Shown in pieces: positions 1 through 11,446 of a DNA stretch of 64,000 bases (position 1 is the first letter of the stretch; each line of letters starts with the position of its first letter). This stretch comes from Agarivorans sp. Alg241-V36. Its GTDB lineage: Bacteria; Pseudomonadota; Gammaproteobacteria; Enterobacterales; Celerinatantimonadaceae. Under the pieces are notes generated by a model that was not told the origin of the DNA, did not search any database, and saw only the letters and a program-made list of their open reading frames with translations. The position numbers were made by a program, and so were the translations under genes. The DNA lies in assembly GCF_900537085.1 (NCBI RefSeq), contig NZ_UNRE01000011.1, positions 70,379 to 134,378 on the forward strand, given 5' to 3'.

Positions 1-1046
1 GAGTTGAAACAGATATAAAGCTGGGTTTTAAAGACGTTTTGATCAAACCAAAGCGCTCGACCTTAAAGAGCCGTTCTCAGGTTGTACTTGATCGGAAGTT
101 TACCTTTAAACATACAGGCAGTCAATGGGAAGGTGTACCTGTTATTGCGGCCAACATGGATACTGTAGGTACTTTTGGATTAGCCAAAGCCTTAGCCGAG
201 CATCGAATGATGACTGCGGTTCATAAGCATTACACTATTGAGCAATGGGCACAGTTTTTAGCCAGCATGTCTGCTGATAAAATCAAATACTTGATGGTGA
301 GTTGCGGCACATCGGATGCGGATTTCGAGAAAACCAAACAAATTTTGGCATTAAATAGTAACTTGCAATTTATATGTGTTGACGTTGCTAATGGTTATTC
401 AGAGCACTTTGTCGGTTACGTACGTAAAATGCGTGAACAGTTTACTGATAAAGTTATCGTAGCGGGTAACGTTGTAACGGGTGAAATGGTTGAAGAGTTA
501 ATTCTGAGTGGCGCAGACATCGTTAAAGTTGGTATTGGCCCAGGCAGCGTATGTACAACACGTGTAAAAACTGGCGTTGGTTACCCACAACTTTCTGCGA
601 TTATTGAGTGTGCCGATGCCGCACATGGCCTTGGTGGTCAAATTGTTGGAGACGGTGGCTGTACTCAAGCAGGCGACGTTGCAAAAGCGTTTGGTGGTGG
701 TGCTGATTTCGTTATGCTGGGCGGCATGTTAGCTGCTCACGAAGAAAATGGCGGTGAAGTTGTAGAAGAAAATGGAAGCAAGTTCATGAAATTCTACGGA
801 ATGAGCTCTCAAACCGCTATGGACAAACACACTGGCGGTGTTGCGGAATACCGTGCGTCGGAAGGTAAAACAGTATTACTGCCGTATAAAGGCAGCGTAC
901 AACTTACCGTGCAAGATATTCTTGGCGGCGTTCGCTCAGCATGTACTTATGTGGGTGCGTCTGAGCTTAAAGAGCTGACTAAACGCACTACCTTTATCCG
1001 TGTGCAAGAGCAAGAAAACCAAGTGTTTGGCATTACCAAAGTGTAG
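1..1046 (+). CDS. guaC: GMP reductase (5' end cut by window edge)
   Basis: NADPH-dependent reduction of GMP to IMP in cytosolic purine salvage. The reading frame is open to base 1, and the codons before the first internal TTG read [12 protein letters not shown], which matches the family N-terminus. The true ATG therefore lies only a few bases left of the window. The IMPDH/GMPR TIM barrel is clear, with the catalytic-cysteine loop [15 protein letters not shown] near residue 185 and the glycine-rich GDGGC and [10 protein letters not shown] phosphate-binding segments. It has no CBS insertion, which separates it from IMP dehydrogenase. A hairpin terminator follows directly. The identification is firm. 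Confidence 0.96.
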   Translation, partial: VETDIKLGFKDVLIKPKRSTLKSRSQVVLDRKFTFKHTGSQWEGVPVIAANMDTVGTFGLAKALAEHRMMTAVHKHYTIEQWAQFLASMSADKIKYLMVSCGTSDADFEKTKQILALNSNLQFICVDVANGYSEHFVGYVRKMREQFTDKVIVAGNVVTGEMVEELILSGADIVKVGIGPGSVCTTRVKTGVGYPQLSAIIECADAAHGLGGQIVGDGGCTQAGDVAKAFGGGADFVMLGGMLAAHEENGGEVVEENGSKFMKFYGMSSQTAMDKHTGGVAEYRASEGKTVLLPYKGSVQLTVQDILGGVRSACTYVGASELKELTKRTTFIRVQEQENQVFGITKV

Positions 1047-1070
1047 TGCTTATAAGCGATAAAATTAAAA

Positions 1071-1099
1071 GCCCTAGGTGTAATGCCTAGGGCTTTTTT
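1071..1099 (+). terminator. Rho-independent terminator after guaC, probably bidirectional
   Basis: The perfect 8-bp stem gccctagg/cctagggc has a 7-nt loop. It is followed by six T on the plus strand and preceded by an A-run, so it can serve both guaC and the convergent yeaD. Confidence 0.85.
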
Positions 1100-1100
1100 G

Positions 1101-1949
1101 TTAAGAAATAATTTGTTGTAGGCAATGAGATTGCTTTGGGGCCAAACAGACGGGCGATTGAGTAATGGCCGTTTCTACACAAATAAACTGGCTATAGTCG
1201 CTAACATCATCCATTTTGTTGGCTAATTCCTCTCCAGGGTTCCAAACAACCACGCTGTCATTACCGCTGTGATGAATGTTTAAGGAATGCTCACCATTAG
1301 AGATTACGTTGTTAGCTGCTGACTGTAGGTAGATACGATCAGTCTCTTTGCTAAGCTTAAAGCCCTCAGATTCAACATAGACTTTTTGGCTCAATGCATC
1401 AAAGTATTGGGTGCCAAGTGATCCGATGTGTAGTTTTTTTACATCTGTAATGAAATAACTGTGCAAGGCGCCAGTAAATTCAAACTCATGTTGGCTATTA
1501 TTTTTGGTTTCCAATTCGATATGGAGCTGATTGCTGAAGGTAAACGAGCAAGTTAATGCAATGCCTGGAACAGAGCTATGGTTTAGGCTTAGACGAACGG
1601 AGCAGCTATCCTCGCGGGTAATGGTTTCATCTAAAGACCAAAGGCTAGTTCTGGCAAAACCGTGCTTAGGAAGGCTTTCATCGCCTAGGTTGCCAAAGCG
1701 CGGCCAACAGATAGGGACTCCACCTCTAATGGCTTTTCCTCGTGTAAACTGACTATCATCACTTAACCAAAGTGTTTCTTTACCTGGGTTAGGGCGGTAG
1801 GAGACAAGGTGCGCACCTTGCTTGGCGATGAGTGCTTTCGCTTTGGGATGATCAATCCAATAAAATACCATGCCTTCGGCATTGCTAACTTCAAACACCG
1901 CGTTATTTATTTGCTTAACTACTTTTAGCTTCAGCTTTTCTAAGATCAT
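1101..1949 (-). CDS. yeaD: YeaD-like glucose-6-phosphate 1-epimerase
   Basis: Interconverts the alpha and beta anomers of hexose 6-phosphates (aldose 1-epimerase superfamily, cytosolic). The 282-residue length fits the YeaD subfamily. Recognisable segments are QGAHLVSYRP, RGGVPICWPRFG with KHGFAR, and GALHSYF, which carry the phosphate- and sugar-contacting residues of this galactose-mutarotase fold. It lies 65 bp downstream of gapA on the same strand, the order seen in E. coli, though a hairpin separates the two, so it may have its own promoter or depend on read-through. It ends against the guaC terminator. Confidence 0.9.
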   Translation of the reverse strand: MILEKLKLKVVKQINNAVFEVSNAEGMVFYWIDHPKAKALIAKQGAHLVSYRPNPGKETLWLSDDSQFTRGKAIRGGVPICWPRFGNLGDESLPKHGFARTSLWSLDETITREDSCSVRLSLNHSSVPGIALTCSFTFSNQLHIELETKNNSQHEFEFTGALHSYFITDVKKLHIGSLGTQYFDALSQKVYVESEGFKLSKETDRIYLQSAANNVISNGEHSLNIHHSGNDSVVVWNPGEELANKMDDVSDYSQFICVETAITQSPVCLAPKQSHCLQQIIS

Positions 1950-1962
1950 GATTTTTACCTAT

Positions 1963-1988
1963 AAAAAAAGCGACCCTAAGGTCGCTTT
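1963..1988 (-). terminator. Terminator after gapA
   Basis: On the minus strand a 9-bp stem aaagcgacc/ggtcgcttt with a 4-nt loop is followed by a seven-T run (plus-strand A-run 1963-1969). It lies between gapA and yeaD and would keep the abundant gapA message from running into yeaD. Confidence 0.85.
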
Positions 1989-2014
1989 ATTATTCTAGCT
2001 AGTAGCTACATTTC

Positions 2015-3326
<1,312 letters not shown>

Positions 3327-5525
3327 ATGTCAGATCAAATCATTGAACAGTTGGTAAAGCTTCGCGGCATTGAAACCAGCTACGTAGATGCTTGGGGAAA
3401 TCCGGCGCAAGTCGTACCTGAAAGCAAATCGAAACTGTTAAGAGCGTTAGGTTACCCTGTAGACGATGCAGAGCAATTAGCACAACGCTATGAAGAAGAC
3501 GTACTAAATTACTGGCAAAAAGTGATGCCAGTAGTGAAAGTTGTACGTGTAGCTTCTGAATATCCTTTAGAGATCCGTGTTCCTATCGAGTTAGCTAATA
3601 AAGCATTTACTTGGAAGTTAAAAACAGAGCAGGGTGAAGAATTTAAAGGGCAGATTACTCCAGTAGATGGTGAGTTAATCGAAGCCCACGCTATTAATGA
3701 TGTTGAGTATCAAGCTTACATTGTTAACTTAAGCATAGAGTTACCTATTGGTTACCATAGCTTGAGCATCTCTCTAAAAGGCGGTCGTAAAGTATTAGCA
3801 GAAACGCGTTACATCGTTGCTCCTAAAGCTGCTTACATTCAGCCGCAGATTGCGAACGGCAAGAAAGTATGGGGCCCAAGTGTACAGTTGTACTGCCTAC
3901 GCACAGAAACAAACTGGGGTATCGGCGACTTCTCTGATCTACAGGTACTAGTTAAAAACATTGCCGATCGCGGTGGTGATTTTGTAGGTCTAAACCCGAT
4001 TCATTCTTTATATCCAGCCAACCCAGAAGCCGCTAGCCCATACAGCCCTTCTTCACGTCGTTGGTTGAACATCGTTTACATTGATGTTGCAGCCATCACC
4101 GAGTTTGCTAACTCAGACGCAGCAGCCTTAGTGGCTAGTGGTGCTTTCCAAAACCGTTTGGAACAGTTACGCAGCAGCGAGTGGGTAGACTACACCGGTG
4201 TAACTGAAGCTAAGCTTGAAGCACTTAAACTTGTATTCAAGCAGTTCCAAACTATTCAGAAAGGTCGTACTAAACGTGCTAACGCTTTCCGTACCTTCGT
4301 TAAAGAAGGCGGTGAAAGCTTACAAGCACAGGCCACCTACGATGCGCTACAAGCTCATTTGTACGATAGCATTGGTAATGCTTGGGGCTGGCCAGCATGG
4401 CCTGACGAGTACAAAGAGTACCACCTACCAGCAGTTGCTGAGTGGGTAAAAGCGAATCAAGAAGCGGTAGATTTCTACTTATGGCTACAGTGGATTGCCG
4501 ACGAGCAGTTAGCTGCAGTAGACGCTGTTGCAAAAGAATCGGGCATGGCAATGGGCCTTTACCGCGATTTGGCAGTAGGCGTGAGCGAAGGCAGTGTTGA
4601 GATTTGGGCAAACGGTGATTTGTACTCTCTTGATGCAAGTGTTGGTGCTCCGCCAGATATTCTTGGCCCACTTGGTCAAAAGTGGGGCTTGCCTCCAATG
4701 GACCCTGCTGTATTAGAAGAGCAACAATACCAACCAATGGTTGATTTGTTCCGTTCTAACATGCGCTCATGTGGTTCTTTACGTATCGACCACGCAATGG
4801 CTTTATTGCGCTTGTGGTTAGTGCCGGTTGAAGATTCAGCGGATAAAGGTGCTTACCTTTACTACCCAATTCAAGACTTGCTAGGTATTTTGGCGCTTGA
4901 AAGTCACCGTAACCAGTGTTTAATCATTGGTGAAGACTTAGGTACTGTTCCAGACGGCATCTTTGAAGTTCTTCAAGAAAACGGTGTTCACTCTTACCGT
5001 ATCTTCTTCTTCGAACAAGCGGAAGACGGTGGCTTTATTTCACCAGCGCATTACCCAGAGCAAGCAATGTCTGCGGTAACTACCCACGATATGCCAACCT
5101 TACGCGGTTTCTGGCATTGTGATGATTTAGCGCTTGGTCGTGAATTAGGCATTTACCCAGACGAAGAAGTACTACAAAGTCTTTACCAAGATCGTCATGA
5201 GAACAAGCAAAAGCTGCTAGATACCTTGCACGGTCACCAAAGCATCCCAGACTACATCTCACGCGATGTAAACTGGGTAGGAATGGACAAAGGCCTTAAC
5301 TACGGTATTCAAGTACACATGGCAAAAGGTAGCTGTAACTTGTTATCTGTTCAGTTAGAAGACTGGATGGAAATGGACAAGCCAGTTAACGTTCCGGGTA
5401 CTTCAAGTGAATATCCTAACTGGCGTCGTAAGTTAACTTGGAACTTAAGTGACTTATTTAACAACCACGACGTACAGCACTTAATGCATTCACTAACAGA
5501 CGCTCGCAATAAAGTTAGCAAGTAA
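3327..5525 (+). CDS. malQ: 4-alpha-glucanotransferase (amylomaltase)
   Basis: Transfers alpha-1,4-glucan segments between maltodextrins in the cytosol (GH77). The 732 residues carry an N-terminal beta-sandwich of about 170 residues, as in E. coli MalQ, and then the TIM barrel. Catalytic residues are visible: nucleophile D488 in RIDHAM, acid/base E536 in GEDLGTVP and D588 in TTHDMPT. The NPIHSLYPANPEAASPYSP loop marks the donor site. The ribosome site is modest (GGGA about 7 nt before the ATG). It heads a same-strand group with glgB and glgX but has its own strong terminator, so glgB probably has a separate promoter. Confidence 0.96.
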   Translation: MSDQIIEQLVKLRGIETSYVDAWGNPAQVVPESKSKLLRALGYPVDDAEQLAQRYEEDVLNYWQKVMPVVKVVRVASEYPLEIRVPIELANKAFTWKLKTEQGEEFKGQITPVDGELIEAHAINDVEYQAYIVNLSIELPIGYHSLSISLKGGRKVLAETRYIVAPKAAYIQPQIANGKKVWGPSVQLYCLRTETNWGIGDFSDLQVLVKNIADRGGDFVGLNPIHSLYPANPEAASPYSPSSRRWLNIVYIDVAAITEFANSDAAALVASGAFQNRLEQLRSSEWVDYTGVTEAKLEALKLVFKQFQTIQKGRTKRANAFRTFVKEGGESLQAQATYDALQAHLYDSIGNAWGWPAWPDEYKEYHLPAVAEWVKANQEAVDFYLWLQWIADEQLAAVDAVAKESGMAMGLYRDLAVGVSEGSVEIWANGDLYSLDASVGAPPDILGPLGQKWGLPPMDPAVLEEQQYQPMVDLFRSNMRSCGSLRIDHAMALLRLWLVPVEDSADKGAYLYYPIQDLLGILALESHRNQCLIIGEDLGTVPDGIFEVLQENGVHSYRIFFFEQAEDGGFISPAHYPEQAMSAVTTHDMPTLRGFWHCDDLALGRELGIYPDEEVLQSLYQDRHENKQKLLDTLHGHQSIPDYISRDVNWVGMDKGLNYGIQVHMAKGSCNLLSVQLEDWMEMDKPVNVPGTSSEYPNWRRKLTWNLSDLFNNHDVQHLMHSLTDARNKVSK

Positions 5526-5544
5526 GATTGATGCATTTATAAAC

Positions 5545-5570
5545 AAGCGCTCTTCGGAGCGCTTTTTTTT
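5545..5570 (+). terminator. Terminator after malQ
   Basis: The 8-bp stem aagcgctc/gagcgctt closes on a TTCG tetraloop and runs into eight T. It is a textbook intrinsic terminator. Confidence 0.93.
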
Positions 5571-5694
5571 ACCTATGAAAATGTTTTCTATCTCACTTTA
5601 CTACTGATTAATTGAGAAAAGCTCGAAGAGTTGCGCTAACCTAAGCATTAATGACCAAATCCCCTTATTCTCAGGACGTTAAGGTAAGTAAATA

Positions 5695-7905
5695 ATGAAA
5701 CAATCTTTGTCTTCTCAGGTTTCTAAATTAGTTCAACAATTGTCCAGCGTGCGTTTAGGTGAGCCTTTTAATGCTCTAGGTTTAAACGCAAAAGCCAAAG
5801 GTAAAGGCTTAGTGTTAAGGGCTTGGCAACCTGATGCAAAAGCGATAACTGTGATGTCGCTAAATGGCGAAGTTTTGGGAACAATGGGCCAGTTATCTCC
5901 GCAAGGTCTTTTCGAATTAGAGTTTGATGCTGAAGAACATTTCTCTTACCAGTTAGAAGTTGAATACGCCGACAGCAAACTAACAGTAATAGACCCTTAT
6001 CAGTTTACCGATGTAGCCTACGATGGCTTAGCCACTATGACTCACGCGCCGCAAAACCTTTATCAGGTATTAGGTGCACAGGTTAAAACCATTGAAGTGG
6101 ATGGTGTACAAATAAAGGGTGTGCGCTTTGGCGTATATGCTCCTAGTGCATCAAGTGTTAGTTTAATTGGTGATTTTAACCATTGGGATGGTCGACGCCT
6201 GCCGATGCAGCGTTCTTTGGATGGTCATTGGGTACTATTTGTGCCGGGCTTAGATTCGGGAACAAAGTACAAGTATGAGTTAAAGGATCGTCACGGTCAT
6301 TCCTTACCACATAAAACTGATCCAGTAGGCTTTAGTTCAGAACAATACCCATCTTTTGCCTCAGTGGTTTGGGATCATGACCAATACCAATGGAACGACG
6401 AAGAGTGGATACGTTCACAAAATAACGATAAACGTCATCAACCAATGAGCGTTTATGAAGTGCACTTAGGTTCTTGGCGTCGCAAGATTGAAGACACTGG
6501 GAATAACTACCTAAGCTACCGTGAGTTAGCGGTTGAGTTAGTGCAATATGTAAAAGAAATGGGCTACACCCATATAGAAGTATTGCCAGTTTCTGAGTTC
6601 CCATTTGATGGTTCTTGGGGCTACCAGCCTATCGGTTTGTTCGCGCCTACTAGCAGATTTGGTAATCCTGATGATTTCAAGTTCTTAGTCGATCAATGTC
6701 ACCAGAATGGCATAGGCGTTATTGTTGATTGGGTTCCAGCCCACTTCCCAAGTGACTCACACGGTTTAGCACAATTCGACGGCACTCATTTATATGAGTA
6801 TGAAGATCCGCGCCGTGGGTGGCACAACGATTGGAATTCATACATCTATGACTTTGGCCGCGATAATGTACGTCAATTCCTAGTAGCAAGTGCCTTAATT
6901 TGGCTAGACAAATTCCATGTTGATGGCTTACGTGTAGATGCAGTAGCGTCAATGCTTTACTGGGACTACTCTCGAGAAGAAGGCGAGTGGGTACCAAACG
7001 TTGATGGCGGAAATCATAACTACGAAGCCATTAGTTTACTTAAATGGTTTAACGAAGAGGTCTACCGTCAATATCCACATGCGATGACTATTGCTGAAGA
7101 ATCTACGGCATTTGCCGGTGTTTCTCGCCCAACATTTACTGGTGGTTTAGGCTTTGGTTTCAAGTGGAACATGGGATGGATGCATGACTCATTAGACTAC
7201 ATGCAAAAAGACCCAGCGTTTAGAAAGTACCACCACAACGAAATTACCTTTGCCATGGTTTATAACTATGACGAAAATTTTGTTTTACCGATCTCGCATG
7301 ATGAAGTAGTGCACGGTAAAGGCTCGTTACTAGGCAAAATGCCAGGCGACGAGTGGCAGCAAGCTGCTAACCTGCGAGCGTATACCGCGTTTATGTATGC
7401 GCACCCAGGTAAAAAGCTAAACTTTATGGGGAATGAAATAGCTCAAGCAAGTGAGTGGAATCATGACTCAAGCCTTGAGTGGAACGTGCTGGAGTATCCA
7501 AAACACAAAGGGCAGCAAGAGTTAGTTAAGCAACTAAACAAAGTTTACCGCGAACACCCAGCAATGTTTGAAGGTGATTATGATACTCAAGGTTTTGAGT
7601 GGATTGATCACGATGATTGGGAAAAAAGCGTGTTGGTATTCCAACGTAACGCCTTAAATAGCCAACAAAAAGTGATTGTAGTGAGCAACTTCACTCCAGT
7701 TCCTCGCGATAACTATCGTTTAGCAGTGCCAGAGCAGGGGCGTTACCGTATCATTTTGAACTCAGATTCAGAAATGTACTGGGGCGGTAACTACGATGCT
7801 GGTATTGAATTTCAATCTGAGGCTGTTGCTAGCCACGGGCGCGAAAATTCTGTGATTTTAAACTTGCCACCGCTATCAACATTGTATTTAATCAAAGTAG
7901 ATTAA
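5695..7905 (+). CDS. glgB: 1,4-alpha-glucan branching enzyme
   Basis: Introduces alpha-1,6 branches into glycogen (GH13). The 736-residue length is that of the long enterobacterial type with an extra N-terminal module. A CBM48 domain (SLIGDFNHWDGRRLPM) sits around residues 150-170. The catalytic triad is intact: D415 in DGLRVDAVASM, E468 in TIAEEST and D536 in ISHDEVVHGKGS. A GTAAGT-rich ribosome site (TTAAGGTAAG) precedes the ATG. A hairpin lies between it and glgX, only 49 bp apart, so the two are probably cotranscribed. Confidence 0.97.
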   Translation: MKQSLSSQVSKLVQQLSSVRLGEPFNALGLNAKAKGKGLVLRAWQPDAKAITVMSLNGEVLGTMGQLSPQGLFELEFDAEEHFSYQLEVEYADSKLTVIDPYQFTDVAYDGLATMTHAPQNLYQVLGAQVKTIEVDGVQIKGVRFGVYAPSASSVSLIGDFNHWDGRRLPMQRSLDGHWVLFVPGLDSGTKYKYELKDRHGHSLPHKTDPVGFSSEQYPSFASVVWDHDQYQWNDEEWIRSQNNDKRHQPMSVYEVHLGSWRRKIEDTGNNYLSYRELAVELVQYVKEMGYTHIEVLPVSEFPFDGSWGYQPIGLFAPTSRFGNPDDFKFLVDQCHQNGIGVIVDWVPAHFPSDSHGLAQFDGTHLYEYEDPRRGWHNDWNSYIYDFGRDNVRQFLVASALIWLDKFHVDGLRVDAVASMLYWDYSREEGEWVPNVDGGNHNYEAISLLKWFNEEVYRQYPHAMTIAEESTAFAGVSRPTFTGGLGFGFKWNMGWMHDSLDYMQKDPAFRKYHHNEITFAMVYNYDENFVLPISHDEVVHGKGSLLGKMPGDEWQQAANLRAYTAFMYAHPGKKLNFMGNEIAQASEWNHDSSLEWNVLEYPKHKGQQELVKQLNKVYREHPAMFEGDYDTQGFEWIDHDDWEKSVLVFQRNALNSQQKVIVVSNFTPVPRDNYRLAVPEQGRYRIILNSDSEMYWGGNYDAGIEFQSEAVASHGRENSVILNLPPLSTLYLIKVD

Positions 7906-7917
7906 ATACATTGTTTA

Positions 7918-7943
7918 TAACCCCTCGCTGGAGCGAGGGGTTA
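7918..7943 (+). repeat. Intercistronic hairpin between glgB and glgX
   Basis: A perfect 11-bp stem taacccctcgc/gcgaggggtta closes on a TGGA tetraloop. It has no T-run after it, and the glgX ribosome site (TAAGG at 7945-7949) begins one base past the stem. It looks more like a processing or stabilising hairpin than a full terminator. Confidence 0.7.
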
Positions 7944-7954
7944 ATAAGGTTTGC

Positions 7955-10054
7955 ATGTCTACAAGAAGTCAATTAAAGCCTTTGCCTTTTAGCCTGAGCC
8001 AGTTTCAGGTTTCCCCTGGAAGGGACTATCCTCTCGGCGCTACTCTCGACGAAAACGGATGTAATTTTGCCATTCATGCTGGTGATGCTAAGCATATTGA
8101 ATTGTGCTTATTCGACGAGCATGAAAATGAGGTCGCGCGGTTAGTGTTACCTGGTAAGCAAGGCGGTATTCGTTTTGGCTACGTAAAGGGTATTAAGGTC
8201 AATCAATATTATGGCTATCGTGTTTTTGGTGCTTATCAACCGGAACATGGTAGTTGGTTTGACCCAAGAAAACTCATTTTAGATCCCTACGCAAAGGCTA
8301 TTTCTCGCCCATTAATATGGGATAGCAAAGCCTACCAAGAAGATAACGCAGACTTAATACCAAAGTGTATTGTGTGTGATGACTATTTTGATTGGCAGGG
8401 TGTGGCTAAACCAAATGTTGAACGCCAAGATATGGTGCTTTACGAAACTCACGTTCGAGGGTTTAGTAAACTCAATACGCAAGTAGCCGAGCAACACCGC
8501 GGTAGCTATTTAGGTATATCAGATTCTGCCAGCATTAAGCACTTAAAAGCTTTAGGCATTACCTCTGTACAACTCTTGCCTACGGCAGCGTTTATGTCTG
8601 AGCCTCGTTTAAAAGGCCTGGGTTTAAGTAATTATTGGGGATATAACTCAATATTATTTATGGCGCCTGAACCTCGCTACGCAAAATCTAACGCCTTAAA
8701 AGAATTCAAAACCATGGTGCGAGAACTACATCGCAATGGGATTGAAGTGATCTTAGATGTTGTGTTTAACCATACTGCAGAGTCGGGCGATGATGGACCA
8801 ACCCTGTGTTATAGGGGGCTAGACAATAAACATTACTATCTGTTTGAACAAATTGGTGACAGCCCAGATTATAGCCAATACGCCAACAATACTGGCTGCG
8901 GTAACAGTGTTAGTTTAGACCATCCGGTTAGCCTGAGATTAGTGCTCGATAGCCTGCGCTATTGGGTTGACGAAATGCAAGTAGATGGCTTTAGGTTTGA
9001 TCTAGCCGTAAGCCTAGGTAGAGAGAATAATCATTACACGAGCCAGGCGGCATTTTTCAAAGCAGTAGCTCAAGACCCTATTTTGTCACGCGCCAAGATG
9101 ATTGCAGAACCATGGGACATTGGACCTAACGGTTACCAACTGGGTCACTTTCCGGAACGTTGGATGGAATGTAATGACCGGTTTAGAGACACCAGCCGCG
9201 GCTTCTGGAAAGGAGAGCATGGCTTGCTAGGTGAAATGGCTACCCGAATTATGGGGTCACGAGACCTATTTTTATCCAGTCGCCGCAGTATTCATACCAG
9301 TGTTAACTATATTTGTTACCACGATGGCTTCACTTTAGAAGACTTAGTTAGTTATGAGCAGCGTCATAACCATGCCAATGGCGAAGAAAACCGTGATGGC
9401 CATGGTCATAATATTTCTGCTAACTACGGTGAAGAAGGTCGGACAAAAGACAAAAAGATACTAGCGCTACGCCGTAAACAAAAACGAAATCTGCTCGCAA
9501 CATTGATGCTTTCTCAAGGAGTACCGCACTTTTTAGGTGGTGATGAGTTAAGTCGAACTCAGTTGGGCAACAACAATGCGTATTGTCAGAACAATGAATT
9601 AAGCTGGTTTGATTGGGAGCTAGACCGCGATCAACAGCAGTTTCTAAATTTTTGTCAGCAGTTGATGGGACTACGTAAACGCTCGCGTGTTTTCCACTAT
9701 TTGCAGTTAGAGAATGACAGCTATGAGAAATGTCATTCACAATTACATGGGGTTCGCTGGTATCGTCATGATGGCGAAAACATGCACCAGGAAGATTGGC
9801 ACCAATCACACGGCTGGGCTGTAGCTGTTGAAGTACGCAACCTTAGGGAGTCAAAAGAGCGCTGGTTGTGGATTATTAATGCCAGCTCCCACGATATTGA
9901 CTTTGTTGTACCAGCGGTTGAAGGTAGAGCGATTTGGTGTCAACAGATGGATACCGCACATGAGCAAGCCATATTTGAAAAGAAACTTCGTGGCGTAAGT
10001 AGTGTCAAAATTAAAGCAAAATCAATGTTGTTGTTGGAACAAGTAAAATCGTGA
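7955..10054 (+). CDS. glgX: Glycogen debranching enzyme (isoamylase type)
   Basis: Hydrolyses alpha-1,6 branches of phosphorylase-limited glycogen (GH13). The N-terminal CBM48-like domain precedes the barrel. Catalytic residues are D349 in DGFRFDLA, E385 in [13 protein letters not shown] and D457 in [10 protein letters not shown]. The NHTAESG and NWGYNS motifs of the GlgX/TreX group are also present. At 699 residues it is somewhat longer than E. coli GlgX (657). The stop codon overlaps the GTG of msrB in GTGA, so the two are translationally coupled. Confidence 0.95.
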   Translation: MSTRSQLKPLPFSLSQFQVSPGRDYPLGATLDENGCNFAIHAGDAKHIELCLFDEHENEVARLVLPGKQGGIRFGYVKGIKVNQYYGYRVFGAYQPEHGSWFDPRKLILDPYAKAISRPLIWDSKAYQEDNADLIPKCIVCDDYFDWQGVAKPNVERQDMVLYETHVRGFSKLNTQVAEQHRGSYLGISDSASIKHLKALGITSVQLLPTAAFMSEPRLKGLGLSNYWGYNSILFMAPEPRYAKSNALKEFKTMVRELHRNGIEVILDVVFNHTAESGDDGPTLCYRGLDNKHYYLFEQIGDSPDYSQYANNTGCGNSVSLDHPVSLRLVLDSLRYWVDEMQVDGFRFDLAVSLGRENNHYTSQAAFFKAVAQDPILSRAKMIAEPWDIGPNGYQLGHFPERWMECNDRFRDTSRGFWKGEHGLLGEMATRIMGSRDLFLSSRRSIHTSVNYICYHDGFTLEDLVSYEQRHNHANGEENRDGHGHNISANYGEEGRTKDKKILALRRKQKRNLLATLMLSQGVPHFLGGDELSRTQLGNNNAYCQNNELSWFDWELDRDQQQFLNFCQQLMGLRKRSRVFHYLQLENDSYEKCHSQLHGVRWYRHDGENMHQEDWHQSHGWAVAVEVRNLRESKERWLWIINASSHDIDFVVPAVEGRAIWCQQMDTAHEQAIFEKKLRGVSSVKIKAKSMLLLEQVKS

Positions 10055-10443
10055 GTAAAATTGTAAAAGACGAACAAGAGTGGCATGCCTTACTCGGTGA
10101 AATGGCCTTTCAAGTGACCCGAAAAGGGGCAACTGAACGGCCATTTTCTGGGACTTTGTTACACAATAAGCAACAAGGTGTATATCATTGCGTTTGCTGT
10201 AATCAGGCTCTGTTTAGTTCTGAATCAAAATTTGATTCAGGTTGTGGCTGGCCGAGCTTTGATAAAATAGCAGAGAGCAGGGTGGTTACTTTTGTGAGAG
10301 ATCAAAGCCATAATATGGAGCGCATTGAGGTGCGCTGTAGCCAATGTGATGCCCATTTAGGCCATGTGTTTAATGATGGCCCTACAGAAACTGGCGAACG
10401 CTACTGTATTAATTCAGTAGCGCTGGATTTTACAGCAGAATAA
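10051..10443 (+). CDS. msrB: Peptide methionine-R-sulfoxide reductase
   Basis: Reduces methionine-R-sulfoxide in proteins. The 130 residues have two structural zinc CxxC pairs (CVCC near residue 46 and CSQC near 95) and the catalytic cysteine C119 in RYCINS. It starts with GTG overlapping the glgX stop by 4 bp, so its expression is tied to a glycogen operon. In E. coli its neighbours are gapA and yeaC, and yeaC is still close by here. The coupling to glgX is therefore a rearrangement of a conserved locus. Confidence 0.95.
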   Translation: MSKIVKDEQEWHALLGEMAFQVTRKGATERPFSGTLLHNKQQGVYHCVCCNQALFSSESKFDSGCGWPSFDKIAESRVVTFVRDQSHNMERIEVRCSQCDAHLGHVFNDGPTETGERYCINSVALDFTAE

Positions 10444-10450
10444 ATTCTCT

Positions 10451-11278
10451 CTATAAGCGGTATTGTCTTTTATCGATTTGCTTAAAGATAATACCGGCTT
10501 CTTCTTTCAATACCTTTTGCTGCTGTTCTGATAACTTCAATTTGTGAATCAATCCTGAATAGTCTTGCTTACTATGGTCTTTAAACAAGGCTGCTACCTG
10601 AGCCCACAAATAAGCGTGACGGTAATCTTTGAGCGTCATGTATTGAGAGGTAATTGCCTCGGCATATTTAGCGGGTATGGTTTCTTCTTCTGCATATAGC
10701 TTAAAGGTATTTTGCAGTATGTTGATGGTCTTCTTTGCATCTTTGCCACTGTAGTATATGGCCAAAGTCCATTGTAAGTCAGGGTGTTGGAGCTGGCCTG
10801 AACCCTCAAGAGCAAGAAAGCGTTCTTTAGCACCTTCGTCTCGGAATTGTGTCCAATGATACATAGACAAGAAAGGGTAGCTTGATTCTTTCGTTTCCGC
10901 TTCTAAGCGCTCAAGTTCTTCAAGTGACGTTAATAAACCAATGACTCGTTGGGTTTTACGAGATTTGTCGTATTTTGGTTCAATACTGGCAGCTAGTTCT
11001 ATACAAAAATTGTAGTCACGATAGTTTTTAATCAGTTGGTATTGATTGATTTCATTCGCTTCATTCATTTCGTTAAAACGACTAATGATCACGCCATTTC
11101 GCTCTTTTTTACACCAGCCATCGCGATTTAAATCTTCACATAATTCTGGGTTACTTTTACAAATGCTTTTAACCGAGCGACTACCAAAGCCGAATAAATC
11201 AAATCCTGTATCGCAACCACTTAGTACTAAAGGTAATACTAAAAACAAGCTATAGCCGAATGGCTTTACTAAAGACAA
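10451..11278 (-). CDS. DUF2989-type lipoprotein
   Basis: The 275 residues have a type II signal sequence with lipobox LSGC (cysteine near residue 22), so it should be a lipid-anchored envelope protein. The mature N-terminus is cysteine-rich (CKSNPELCEDLN, DGWCKKE), a pattern I associate with DUF2989 proteins of marine gammaproteobacteria. The rest is helical and could form Sel1/TPR-like repeats, for example the segments around DLQWTLAIYYSGKDAKKTI and YRHAYLWAQVAALF. No function is known to me. It converges on msrB with a 7-bp gap and is divergent from yeaC. The family call is from memory and moderate. Confidence 0.65.
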   Translation of the reverse strand: MSLVKPFGYSLFLVLPLVLSGCDTGFDLFGFGSRSVKSICKSNPELCEDLNRDGWCKKERNGVIISRFNEMNEANEINQYQLIKNYRDYNFCIELAASIEPKYDKSRKTQRVIGLLTSLEELERLEAETKESSYPFLSMYHWTQFRDEGAKERFLALEGSGQLQHPDLQWTLAIYYSGKDAKKTINILQNTFKLYAEEETIPAKYAEAITSQYMTLKDYRHAYLWAQVAALFKDHSKQDYSGLIHKLKLSEQQQKVLKEEAGIIFKQIDKRQYRL

Positions 11279-11446
11279 ATCATTTCCCTGAATTCAATTT
11301 AAACAATGCTTTAAACGGCCTAGACTACCACAATTATTTTCCATATAGCTTCTCCTAATTTGTCCTAACAATCTAAGTGCTCAGAATATAGCTTGGCAGT
11401 GCAGCGTCGGTTTGTTAGTGTTTCCATAACATTATAGGAGTGATAA

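Noticed and set aside
4300-4737. 145-codon open frame antisense to malQ
   Set aside because: Shadow of the malQ coding frame; composition follows the opposite-strand codons.
9420-9809. 129-codon open frame antisense to glgX
   Set aside because: Lies fully inside a well-identified gene, has no homology I recognise and no ribosome site.
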